This document shows positions 1 to 6,201 of a DNA stretch of 8,570 bases, in pieces. The notes beneath the pieces are model-generated. The model made no database searches and was not told the origin of the DNA. It was given only the letters and a program-made list of their open reading frames with translations. The position numbers and the translations under genes are program-made. Each line of letters begins with the position of its first letter. The stretch's first letter is position 1. The DNA comes from an uncultured Parabacteroides sp. (lineage in GTDB: Bacteria > Bacteroidota > Bacteroidia > Bacteroidales > Tannerellaceae), in the NCBI GenBank assembly GCA_900547435.1, contig URGO01000134.1, forward strand, positions 1 through 8,570, in the 5' to 3' direction.

Positions 1-1136
1 AGTTGAAGTTCAAAATCAGCTTCGGTACGCAGGGTAATGATTACTTGATGTACGATGGTGGCTTGTATCGTAACTATTATCCGTACATGGACCAGTATAT
101 CTTGGCCAACAGTAACAACGATTTCTCTACCTCTTTGTATTATAAAGGAAATGCAGACATCACATGGGAGACATCGCATAGCTTCAATACCGGATTCGAC
201 TTTACCTTCTGGGGCGGCAAGCTGAGCGGTTCGGCTGAGTACTTCTCACGTAAGACTACAGACATGCTTTACTTCAAGCCGGTGAATCCGTCTATCGGTT
301 ATTCGACCTTCCCTGAGAATATCGGCTCGATGGTCAATCGCGGTGTGGAAATCGATTTGCACTCGAACATCATCAATACGAAGAATTTCTCTTGGGATAT
401 TAATTTGAACTTAACCCACTTTAAAAATAAGGTGTTGGAACTTGCTCCTGAATTGAATGGACAATTAATCAGCGGCTTGCGTATTTACCGCGAAGGCGAA
501 TCCATGTACCAGCTTTATTTGCCGAAGTATGTAGGCGTGAAGGAAGATACGGGTGAAGCTTTGTGGGCATTGACGAAGCCGAATGATGCCGGTGAGATGG
601 TAACGACCTCTTATTCGGAAGCCTCTTCGAATCGTTTCGCTACGGGAGACATCCTGCCGAAGGTATATGGCGGTTTCGGAACGAGCTTGACGGCTTACGG
701 TTTCGATTTCTCGATTTCGTTCGCTTACCAGTTGGGTGGCCGTATCTTGGATTACACCTACGGCGAGCTGATGAGCACGGACGCTATGGGTTCGGCTTGG
801 CATGTGGATATGTTGAATGCTTGGACTTCGGAAAATACCGGCACGGATATCCCGCGCTTGAATGTGCAAGACCAATATACCGGGAATTTGACGCAAGACC
901 GTTGGTTGACCAGCTCGAACTACTTGAGCTTGCAGAATATCACCTTCGGATACACGTTGCCGAAGTCTTGGACACAGAAGTTGCAGATAGACGGCATCCG
1001 CCTTTATTTCGTAGCGGACAACGTTGCGCTTTGGTCGGCTCGCAAAGGTTTGGACCCACGTCAGAGCTATCTGAGTGCGGATAACGTTTATTCGCCTATC
1101 CGTACAATCTCCGGCGGTATTTCATTGAATTTCTAA
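1..1136 (+). CDS. SusC-like TonB-dependent outer-membrane transporter, C-terminal part (5' end outside window)
   Basis: This is the C-terminal part, about 377 residues, of a SusC/RagA-type protein of usually about 1000 residues. Proteins of this kind form a 22-strand beta-barrel that imports oligosaccharides or peptides using TonB energy. The first complete codon is at base 3. It is a TTG inside the gene, not a real start, so the plug domain and signal peptide lie upstream. The visible part alternates aromatic-rich strands with long loops. It has the late family motif around the residues ADNVALWSARKGLDPRQSY and ends in SLNF, the terminal phenylalanine being the usual outer-membrane barrel assembly signal. 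The susD-like gene begins 20 bases downstream, which is the standard pair order. The substrate cannot be told from this part. The family call is confident. No frameshift is seen. Confidence 0.95.
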   Translation, partial: LKFKISFGTQGNDYLMYDGGLYRNYYPYMDQYILANSNNDFSTSLYYKGNADITWETSHSFNTGFDFTFWGGKLSGSAEYFSRKTTDMLYFKPVNPSIGYSTFPENIGSMVNRGVEIDLHSNIINTKNFSWDINLNLTHFKNKVLELAPELNGQLISGLRIYREGESMYQLYLPKYVGVKEDTGEALWALTKPNDAGEMVTTSYSEASSNRFATGDILPKVYGGFGTSLTAYGFDFSISFAYQLGGRILDYTYGELMSTDAMGSAWHVDMLNAWTSENTGTDIPRLNVQDQYTGNLTQDRWLTSSNYLSLQNITFGYTLPKSWTQKLQIDGIRLYFVADNVALWSARKGLDPRQSYLSADNVYSPIRTISGGISLNF

Positions 1137-1156
1137 CCCATTAAAATTGTAGAATT

Positions 1157-2731
1157 ATGAAAATAAAATATATGATATGCGCAAGTGCTGCCCTTTTGTT
1201 GGCATCTTGCGATTTGGACAAGCTTCCGGAGGGTCAATACATCAGTGGCGACCAGAAGGAGGATATCATTGAGAACCGCCCGAACCTGATTACGGCGGAA
1301 GTAAACGCTTTGGCGGCTACGTTGAACGTATTCGGTACGATTTCGGACGATGCCAATACGTATCATAACGATTACGGTGTGGCTGCTGTCAGCTTGGCTT
1401 ATGAACAGGGCGGACAGGATATGCCTTCTACCACTTCGGGTTATAACTGGTTCGGTACGGCGCTGAACTATTCCGACCGCCTTTATACCAGTACGCTGGA
1501 TGAATTGATTTGGAAGACCTTCTATAATCACATGAAGGCAGCCAACAATGTGCTTACCTTGACGGAAGGTTCGGAAGACCCGCAGATGCTTATCTATCGC
1601 GGACAGGCTTATGCAGCTCGCGCATACGATTATCTGAATCTGGCACAGACCTATCAGTTCACCTATGCCGGACATGAATCGGCGCTGTGCGTGCCTATCG
1701 TGCTCGAAACGATGAGCGACGAAGAGTTGCAGAATAACCCGCGTGCAACGGTGCAGGCTGTATATGACCAAATCATGTCTGACTTGAACCAAGCTATCGA
1801 GCTGTTGGACGGATACGATAACGGGACAAACAAAGACCAGATTGATAGCAGCGTGGCTTATGGTTTGCGGGCACGCGCTAATCTGTTGATGCAGAACTGG
1901 ACAGAGGCAGCTGCTGATGCGGAACGTGCCATTGCGGGCGGAACACCTTATTCACGCGAAGAGGTTTCAAAGCCTTCTTTTAATTCGGCATCGGCCAACT
2001 CTTGGCTTTGGGGCGTGATGATTTCTCCGGATAATGATGTAGTAACAACCGGTATCATCAACTGGCCGTCTCACTTGTGTTCTTTGACCGGTAACGGTTA
2101 TACGACATTGACCGGCGCATATCGTTTTATCACGGACAAGCTCTACAACGAGATTCCGGATACGGATATCCGCAAGCAATGGTTCATCTCTCCGGAGAAT
2201 ACTTCTACGCTGATTGACGGCCAGACCGTAAGCGGCGAGTCGGTTGTCGATTATTTCGGTTTGACGCCGTATGTGAACGTTAAGTTTGGCCCATATCAGG
2301 ATGTATTGGGTAATACGACTAACTCACAAGACTGGCCGTTGATGCGCGTTGAGGAAATGATTCTCATCAAAGCAGAAGGCGAGGCAATGAGCGGAAACGT
2401 GGCAGCAGCCAAATCTACGTTGGAAGACTTCGTGAAGACCTACCGCGACCCGTCTTACACTTGTACAGCTGCTTCAGCTCAGGAAATGCAAGACGAAATC
2501 TGGATGCAACGCCGCGTTGAGCTTTGGGGCGAAGGCTTCTCACTGTTCGACATCCTGCGCCTGAAGAAACCGATCGAGCGCAAAGGAACGAACTATGAAG
2601 CTATCGTACAGTATAATTTGCCGGCTGAATCGCAAATCATGATTTACCGCATCCCGCAGTGCGAGATGGAGACTAATCAGGGTATCTCGGATGATCAGAA
2701 TAACCCGGCAGCCGACCAGCCGACAGTATAA
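1157..2731 (+). CDS. SusD/RagB-like surface lipoprotein, substrate-binding partner of the SusC-like transporter
   Basis: This 524-residue protein is of normal SusD length and would sit as a lid over the SusC barrel at the cell surface, holding the ligand. Residues 1-18 form a lipoprotein signal ending in LLLASC, so Cys18 should be lipidated; acidic residues follow, as in exported Bacteroidota surface lipoproteins. The N-terminal half has TPR-like helices, with a clear family segment at 148-165 (RGQAYAARAYDYLNLAQT) and another helix pair at about 232-260. The C-terminal RagB/SusD region shows RVEEMILIKAEGEA (397-410), RRVELWGEGFSLFDILRLK (452-470) and YRIPQCEMETN (497-507), all hallmarks of the family. 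The start is the ATG just before the basic n-region. It should be co-transcribed with the susC-like gene, and a terminator follows the stop. No glycosidase, protease or regulator lies beside it here, so the ligand is unknown. Confidence 0.95.
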   Translation: MKIKYMICASAALLLASCDLDKLPEGQYISGDQKEDIIENRPNLITAEVNALAATLNVFGTISDDANTYHNDYGVAAVSLAYEQGGQDMPSTTSGYNWFGTALNYSDRLYTSTLDELIWKTFYNHMKAANNVLTLTEGSEDPQMLIYRGQAYAARAYDYLNLAQTYQFTYAGHESALCVPIVLETMSDEELQNNPRATVQAVYDQIMSDLNQAIELLDGYDNGTNKDQIDSSVAYGLRARANLLMQNWTEAAADAERAIAGGTPYSREEVSKPSFNSASANSWLWGVMISPDNDVVTTGIINWPSHLCSLTGNGYTTLTGAYRFITDKLYNEIPDTDIRKQWFISPENTSTLIDGQTVSGESVVDYFGLTPYVNVKFGPYQDVLGNTTNSQDWPLMRVEEMILIKAEGEAMSGNVAAAKSTLEDFVKTYRDPSYTCTAASAQEMQDEIWMQRRVELWGEGFSLFDILRLKKPIERKGTNYEAIVQYNLPAESQIMIYRIPQCEMETNQGISDDQNNPAADQPTV

Positions 2732-2754
2732 AACCGGTCTTATCGGATAAATAG

Positions 2755-2788
2755 AAGGCAGTTCCGCCACGTGCGGGGCTGCCTTTTT
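2755..2788 (+). terminator. Rho-independent terminator of the susCD-like operon
   Basis: Seven Watson-Crick pairs (AAGGCAG at 2755-2761 with CTGCCTT at 2779-2785) continue inward through two T-G pairs and four more G-C pairs, giving a 13-bp stem with a 5-base loop. The right arm runs into five T residues at 2784-2788. It lies 24 bases after the susD-like stop codon and separates that operon from the next promoter. Confidence 0.88.
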
Positions 2789-2813
2789 CCGTTTGGATTT
2801 TTTGTTGTTTTTT

Positions 2814-2844
2814 CTTGTCCATTTATTCAAAACCCCTAACTTTG
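2814..2844 (+). promoter_or_regulatory. Bacteroidota-type promoter for the small membrane-protein genes
   Basis: The -7 element TAACTTTG (2837-2844) matches TAnnTTTG fully. CTTG (2814-2817) lies 19 bases upstream as a -33 element, one base off TTTG. Transcription would start near 2850, about 18 bases before the ATG at 2868, with the A-rich leader usual in this phylum. The promoter follows directly on the susD terminator. Confidence 0.75.
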
Positions 2845-2867
2845 CAGAAAACTAAAAACATTAATAT

Positions 2868-3110
2868 ATGGGAAAATTTGCGGAACGGCAAGTGGCTTTG
2901 CAAGAAGCTAAAGAATGGCATAAGGTAAGACGGGAGAAGTTAGCCGGATATTTCTTTGATATATCAAAACTGTCCTTTGCAGGGGTAGTTTTAGGTCTTA
3001 TTCTTCCTTTGTTTTCAGATTTAGAAAATGTGATTCTGTGGTTTATTTGGTTATTAGGAATAATATTAACACTTTTGTCGGCTGTACTGGCAAATAAAAT
3101 ATTGAAATAA
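2868..3110 (+). CDS. Small two-helix membrane protein of unknown function
   Basis: This 80-residue protein has a charged, probably helical N-terminus (residues 1-27, rich in K, R, E and Q), then DISKLSFAGVVLGLILPLF (31-49), which reads as a short first membrane segment. An acidic turn (SDLEN, 50-54) separates it from a long second hydrophobic helix at about 55-77, and the protein ends in a basic NKILK tail. The helix-turn-helix shape with both ends charged suggests an inner-membrane hairpin with both termini in the cytoplasm. The start at 2868 has a well-placed promoter upstream and no better alternative. It resembles small Bacteroidales membrane proteins annotated as domains of unknown function (DUF6722 is one possibility I cannot verify). 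The next small gene starts one base after its stop, so the two are probably made together. No function is assigned. Confidence 0.75.
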   Translation: MGKFAERQVALQEAKEWHKVRREKLAGYFFDISKLSFAGVVLGLILPLFSDLENVILWFIWLLGIILTLLSAVLANKILK

Positions 3111-3111
3111 G

Positions 3112-3216
3112 ATGATACAATTAGTAGCACTTTACGGCGTTGGTGTTTTGATAGTAGGCGGTCTTTATCTCTGGACTTTTACCAAGTCCGGAAAGAAGTG
3201 GCTGAAGAATTTGTGA
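3112..3216 (+). CDS. 34-residue single-pass membrane microprotein
   Basis: An ATG one base after the previous stop (TAAGATG) opens a 34-codon frame ending in TGA. The product has one hydrophobic stretch of about 22 residues (roughly 2-23, rich in V, L, I, G, Y and W), then a strongly basic tail, TKSGKKWLKNL (24-34). This is the layout of a one-helix membrane peptide with a cytoplasmic basic end. It is below the length that most gene finders report. Support for a real gene is its spacing, its intact frame, and a composition that random A/T-rich sequence would rarely give. Its partner is presumably the two-helix protein just upstream, on the same promoter. It could act as a membrane-complex subunit or regulator, or less likely as a toxic peptide. 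It has no recognised family. Confidence 0.6.
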   Translation: MIQLVALYGVGVLIVGGLYLWTFTKSGKKWLKNL

Positions 3217-3224
3217 GAAAGTGA

Positions 3225-3232
3225 TATTTTTG
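3225..3232 (+). promoter_or_regulatory. Candidate -7 element for the toxin-antitoxin-rarA operon
   Basis: TATTTTTG at 3225-3232 fits TAnnTTTG. At the expected 20-base spacing upstream stands only GCTG (3201-3204), a poor -33 element. If used, the transcript would start near 3238-3240, only a few bases before the ATG at 3245. The weak -33 element leaves this uncertain, and read-through from the small membrane genes is also possible because no terminator lies between. Confidence 0.45.
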
Positions 3233-3244
3233 CAAAAAATAATT

Positions 3245-3427
3245 ATGAAAAAGAATATGGATGATTTACGAATAAAGGAAAAAACAAAGATAAAGCCTCA
3301 ATCGATTCCTTGTTGTTATACCCGACAAGAATTGCAACGATTGTTGGACGAGCGTGCCCAAGATGCGATAAAGGGAAATGGATTAACGCATGAAGAGGTG
3401 TTGCAATTAACGAAACGATGGGAATAA
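3245..3427 (+). CDS. Small antitoxin-like protein, partner of the downstream RelE/ParE-family toxin
   Basis: This 60-residue hydrophilic protein lies directly before a toxin gene and overlaps it by 10 bases (3418-3427). Antitoxin first, with overlap, is the classic type II order. The N-terminus is rich in lysine and probably disordered. From about residue 25, YTRQELQRLLDERAQDAI should be helical, followed by GLTHEEVLQLTKRW (46-59), a C-terminal pattern common among short antitoxins that wrap their toxin. I see no clear ribbon-helix-helix or Xre DNA-binding domain, so self-repression through this protein is doubtful. The ATG at 3245 was chosen. The in-frame ATG at 3257 is a serious alternative, and the GTG at 3221 is unlikely because it precedes the likely transcript start. 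The function rests mainly on context and the C-terminal pattern. Confidence 0.72.
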   Translation: MKKNMDDLRIKEKTKIKPQSIPCCYTRQELQRLLDERAQDAIKGNGLTHEEVLQLTKRWE

Positions 3428-3750
3428 AAGTCTTGAAATGGCATCCACAGGCATTGGATGAATTTGTTGCTATTTTGCAATATTGCGAAGAAATGTTTGG
3501 TTGGAATACCGCACGAAAAGTGAGAGCTCAATTCGAAAGTAGATTGAGTATTTTACAATTATTTCCGAATATGGGCAGGGATGAAGATTTATTGAAGAAT
3601 AAGGATGGTTTGAAATATCGGTCGTTGGCTTTACCTCCGACCAAAATTATTTATACGATTCATTCTTCTTATATTTATATCCATGCACTATGGAATACGA
3701 GACGAAATCCTGATGATTTATCAGAAATATTGAAAGACAGAGAACTATGA
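3418..3750 (+). CDS. RelE/ParE-superfamily toxin
   Basis: This 110-residue protein has the size and layout of the RelE/ParE fold. A first strand (IKVLKWHPQALDEF, 3-16) leads into two helices (about 11-46), with FPNMGRDEDLL at 49-59 and YRSL at 67-70. Late strands KIIYTIHSSYIYIHALW (76-92) follow, then the typical basic end NTRRNPDDL (93-101). ParE members poison DNA gyrase, while RelE members cut mRNA on the ribosome. The sequence alone does not decide between them, although the WNTRRNPDDL ending is commoner among ParE-like members. The gene overlaps its antitoxin by 10 bases, and its TGA overlaps the rarA start as ATGA, implying translational coupling on both sides. No truncation or frameshift is seen, so it looks active. 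Local base use is more A/T-rich than in the flanking housekeeping genes, in keeping with acquisition. Confidence 0.85.
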   Translation: MGIKVLKWHPQALDEFVAILQYCEEMFGWNTARKVRAQFESRLSILQLFPNMGRDEDLLKNKDGLKYRSLALPPTKIIYTIHSSYIYIHALWNTRRNPDDLSEILKDREL

Positions 3751-5015
3751 GTCAACCTTTAGCAGAACGTTTGCGCCCGAGAACGTTGGATGAATATATC
3801 GGACAGAAGCATTTGGTAGGTGAGGGTGCTGTGCTTCGCAAGATGATTGATTCCGGGAGAGTTCCTTCGTTTATCCTTTGGGGACCTCCGGGGGTAGGGA
3901 AGACTACTTTGGCGCATATTATTTCACAGAAGTTGGAAGCACCCTTTTATACCTTGAGCGCGATTAATTCCGGCGTGAAGGATGTGCGTGACGTGATAGA
4001 CAAAGCCAAGAGCAACCGTTTCTTCAATACCGTTTCTCCTATATTATTTATTGATGAAATCCATCGTTTCAGCAAATCCCAGCAGGATTCGTTGTTGAAT
4101 GCGGTAGAGACCGGTGTGGTGACTTTGATTGGTGCGACGACAGAGAATCCTTCGTTCGAAGTTATCCGTCCGCTCCTCTCGCGTTGTCAAGTCTATGTTC
4201 TCAAGCCGTTAGATAAAGAGGATTTGCTTCAGCTCCTTCATCGGGCAATTACAACGGATATTTTGTTGAAAGAAAAGGATATTTTACTGAAAGAAACCGA
4301 TGCTTTGCTCCGTTATTCGGGAGGGGATGCGCGTAAACTGTTGAATATATTGGAACTGGTTATTGCTGCCGAAGAAAGCGACAATATAGTTATTACCGAC
4401 CAAAAGGTAATAGACCGCTTACAAGAGAATCCCGCTGCTTATGATAAGGGAGGCGAGATGCACTATGATATTATTTCAGCCTTTATCAAATCGATTCGGG
4501 GAAGCGATCCGGATGCGGCTATCTATTGGTTGGCTCGGATGGTGGCAGGTGGGGAAGACCCGAAGTTCATTGCCCGTCGCCTTTGCATCTCGGCGGCCGA
4601 AGATATCGGACTGGCCAATCCGAATGCTCTCTTGCTTGCCAATGCATGCTTTGATACTGTCCAGAAGATAGGTTGGCCGGAAGGACGTATACCTTTGGCG
4701 GAGACGACAATTTATTTGGCTTGCAGCCCGAAGAGTAATTCAGCTTATAAGGCAATCAACTCGGCATTGGAGCTGGTGAATAAAACCGGAAACCTGCCGG
4801 TTCCGCTACATTTGCGTAATGCACCTACCCAACTGATGAAAGAATTGGATTATGGCAAGGAATATAAAAATGCCCATGATTATGAAAATCATTTTGTCAA
4901 GCAGGATTACTTGCCGAAAGAAGTAAGCGGCCAGCGTATCTGGCATGGACAGGAGAATCCGGCAGAACATAAATTGATAGAACAAATGCGCAAATTATGG
5001 GGAAATCGCTTCTGA
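3747..5015 (+). CDS. rarA: Replication-associated recombination protein A (RarA/MgsA, WRNIP1 family AAA+ ATPase)
   Basis: This 422-residue protein is of family length. RarA is a cytoplasmic clamp-loader-like ATPase that acts at stalled replication forks, at gaps and with SSB. Visible elements in order are the N-terminal PLAERLRPRTLDEYIGQKHL (4-23), Walker A GPPGVGKT (46-53), Walker B LFIDEIHR (100-107), sensor 1 GATTEN (129-134), an arginine finger in LLSRC (Arg146), sensor 2 GGDARKLLN (192-200), and the C-terminal tetramerisation region starting GGEMHYDIISAFIKSIRGSD (235-254) and continuing through GGEDPKFIARRL (268-279). All key residues are present. The start ATG overlaps the toxin stop codon by four bases, with no separate promoter evident, so expression is probably linked to the toxin-antitoxin genes. 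A 21-base in-frame duplication lies between the arginine finger and sensor 2. Confidence 0.97.
   Translation: MSQPLAERLRPRTLDEYIGQKHLVGEGAVLRKMIDSGRVPSFILWGPPGVGKTTLAHIISQKLEAPFYTLSAINSGVKDVRDVIDKAKSNRFFNTVSPILFIDEIHRFSKSQQDSLLNAVETGVVTLIGATTENPSFEVIRPLLSRCQVYVLKPLDKEDLLQLLHRAITTDILLKEKDILLKETDALLRYSGGDARKLLNILELVIAAEESDNIVITDQKVIDRLQENPAAYDKGGEMHYDIISAFIKSIRGSDPDAAIYWLARMVAGGEDPKFIARRLCISAAEDIGLANPNALLLANACFDTVQKIGWPEGRIPLAETTIYLACSPKSNSAYKAINSALELVNKTGNLPVPLHLRNAPTQLMKELDYGKEYKNAHDYENHFVKQDYLPKEVSGQRIWHGQENPAEHKLIEQMRKLWGNRF
4256..4296 (+). repeat. Imperfect 21-base tandem duplication inside rarA
   Basis: GGATATTTTGTTGAAAGAAA (4256-4275) recurs at 4277-4296 with two changes (GTTG to ACTG), a period of 21 bases. 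In the protein this doubles the heptad DILLKE(K/T) at about residues 171-184, between the ATPase core and sensor 2, a variable part of the family. The frame is kept. Confidence 0.8.
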
Positions 5016-5038
5016 AATGAAATTTTTCTGAGAAAATG

Positions 5039-5069
5039 TTTGTTTCTTCATAAATAATGCTTACTTTAG
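5039..5069 (+). promoter_or_regulatory. Bacteroidota-type promoter of the serC-serA-DUF1015 operon
   Basis: TTTG (5039-5042), a 19-base spacer and TACTTTAG (5062-5069) fit TTTG/TAnnTTTG with one mismatch in the -7 element. The predicted transcript start near 5075 gives a leader of roughly 55 bases before the serC ATG at 5132. The promoter begins 24 bases after the rarA stop, so the serine operon has its own control. Confidence 0.7.
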
Positions 5070-5082
5070 GCGCGGTTTCAAC

Positions 5083-5100
5083 GTTAGGCCCTGGCTTGAC
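5083..5100 (+). other. Short hairpin in the serC leader
   Basis: GTTAGGC (5083-5089) can pair with GCTTGAC (5094-5100) around the four-base loop CCTG, giving 7 bp with two G-U pairs. It lies just downstream of the predicted transcript start. It matches no riboswitch I recognise and may be chance. Confidence 0.25.
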
Positions 5101-5131
5101 AAAATGTTACATTATAAAAAAAGTATTGCAC

Positions 5132-6199
5132 ATGAAGAAGCACAATTTTTATGCAGGTCCTTCTATCCTGAGCGAGTATACGATTAAGAATACTGCTGCT
5201 GCGGTAGAAAATTTTGCGGGAATGGGATTGTCTATCTTGGAAATCTCGCATCGTAGTAAAGAATTTGTAGCCGTTATGGATGAGGCTCAAGCGCTTGTTA
5301 AAGAGCTTTTGGAACTTCCGGAAGGTTATGAGGTTGTCTTTTTAGGAGGAGGAGCCAGTATGCAGTTCTGTATGGTTCCGTATAATTTGTTGAACAAGAA
5401 AGCTGCCTATTTGGATACGGGAACATGGGCTTCAAAGGCAATAAAAGAGGCGAAGTTGTTTGGCGAAGTAGATGTAGTCGCTTCTTCGAAAGATAAGAAC
5501 TATACCTATATTCCTAAGAATTATTCCGAGCCTGAAGATGCGGACTATTTCCATATCACGACCAACAATACGATTTATGGAACGGAGCTTCGGGAAGACC
5601 CGGATGTGAAGACACGCTTGGTGGCAGATATGTCTTCGGATATCTTCTCGCGTCCGATAGATGTTTCCAAGTATGATGTTATTTATGCCGGCGCGCAAAA
5701 AAATCTGGCTCCTGCCGGAGTTACGCTGGTTATTGTCCGTACGGACGCATTAGGCCATGTGGATCGTCCGATTCCGACTATGTTGAATTACAAGACTCAT
5801 GTGGATAAAGGCTCTATGTTTAATACTCCTCCTGTATTGCCTATCTATTCTGCTCTTCAGACCTTGAAATGGTATAAAGAGCAGGGCGGTATCGCTGCTA
5901 TGGAGAAGAAGGATAAGGAGAATGCGGCAATCTTGTATGATGAGATAGACCGGAATAAGTTGTTCAGAGGTACAGCTGTGCCGGAAGATCGTTCGATTAT
6001 GAATGTTTGCTTTGTGATGAATGACGAATATAAAGAGTTGGAAGCCGACTTCAATGCTTTTGCCGCAACGAAAGGTATTGTGGGTATTAAAGGCCATCGT
6101 TCGGTGGGCGGTTTCCGTGCATCTCTGTATAATGCCATGCCGAAGAGTAGCGTGGAAGTATTGATTGAAGCAATGAAGGAATTTGAAAAACAGCATTGA
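5132..6199 (+). CDS. serC: Phosphoserine aminotransferase
   Basis: SerC is a PLP enzyme that converts 3-phosphohydroxypyruvate and glutamate to O-phosphoserine and 2-oxoglutarate in the cytoplasm. The family also acts in vitamin B6 synthesis. The start is placed at 5132, giving 355 residues and the conserved opening NFYAGPSIL. The frame is open back to an ATG at 5057, but that lies before the predicted transcript start and would add 25 unconserved residues. Landmarks are EISHRS (37-42, substrate arginine R41), the cofactor phosphate loop GGGAS (72-76), NNTIYGTE (145-152), the Schiff-base lysine in AGAQKN (K190), and the C-terminal phosphate-binding GHRSVGGFRASLYNA (321-335). The gene leads an operon and ends two bases before serA. 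All catalytic elements are intact. Confidence 0.97.
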   Translation: MKKHNFYAGPSILSEYTIKNTAAAVENFAGMGLSILEISHRSKEFVAVMDEAQALVKELLELPEGYEVVFLGGGASMQFCMVPYNLLNKKAAYLDTGTWASKAIKEAKLFGEVDVVASSKDKNYTYIPKNYSEPEDADYFHITTNNTIYGTELREDPDVKTRLVADMSSDIFSRPIDVSKYDVIYAGAQKNLAPAGVTLVIVRTDALGHVDRPIPTMLNYKTHVDKGSMFNTPPVLPIYSALQTLKWYKEQGGIAAMEKKDKENAAILYDEIDRNKLFRGTAVPEDRSIMNVCFVMNDEYKELEADFNAFAATKGIVGIKGHRSVGGFRASLYNAMPKSSVEVLIEAMKEFEKQH

Positions 6200-6201
6200 T
6201 T

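Noticed and set aside
1133..1792. 219-codon open frame on the - strand
   Set aside because: It is antisense to the start of the susD-like gene, rich in shadow residues (I, R, H, Q) and without any family signature.
3221..3244. GTG start for the antitoxin at 3221
   Set aside because: The added residues are coded within the likely -7 promoter element, and two in-frame ATG codons follow.
5013..5040. Terminator after rarA (small stem around 5025-5040)
   Set aside because: Only about 6 A/T pairs with no T tract after the stem, which is too weak to call.
5096..5118. TTGACA and TATAAA resembling a sigma70 promoter before serC
   Set aside because: The spacing is only 11 bases, and Bacteroidota use a different consensus. 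The TTTG/TACTTTAG pair upstream fits better.
5057..5131. N-terminal extension of SerC from an in-frame ATG at 5057
   Set aside because: It overlaps the predicted -7 element (5062-5069), would add 25 residues unlike any SerC N-terminus, and the conserved protein begins at the ATG at 5132.
6196..6201. TTG start for SerA at 6196
   Set aside because: It overlaps the serC stop and adds only two residues. The ATG at 6202 gives the usual N-terminus.
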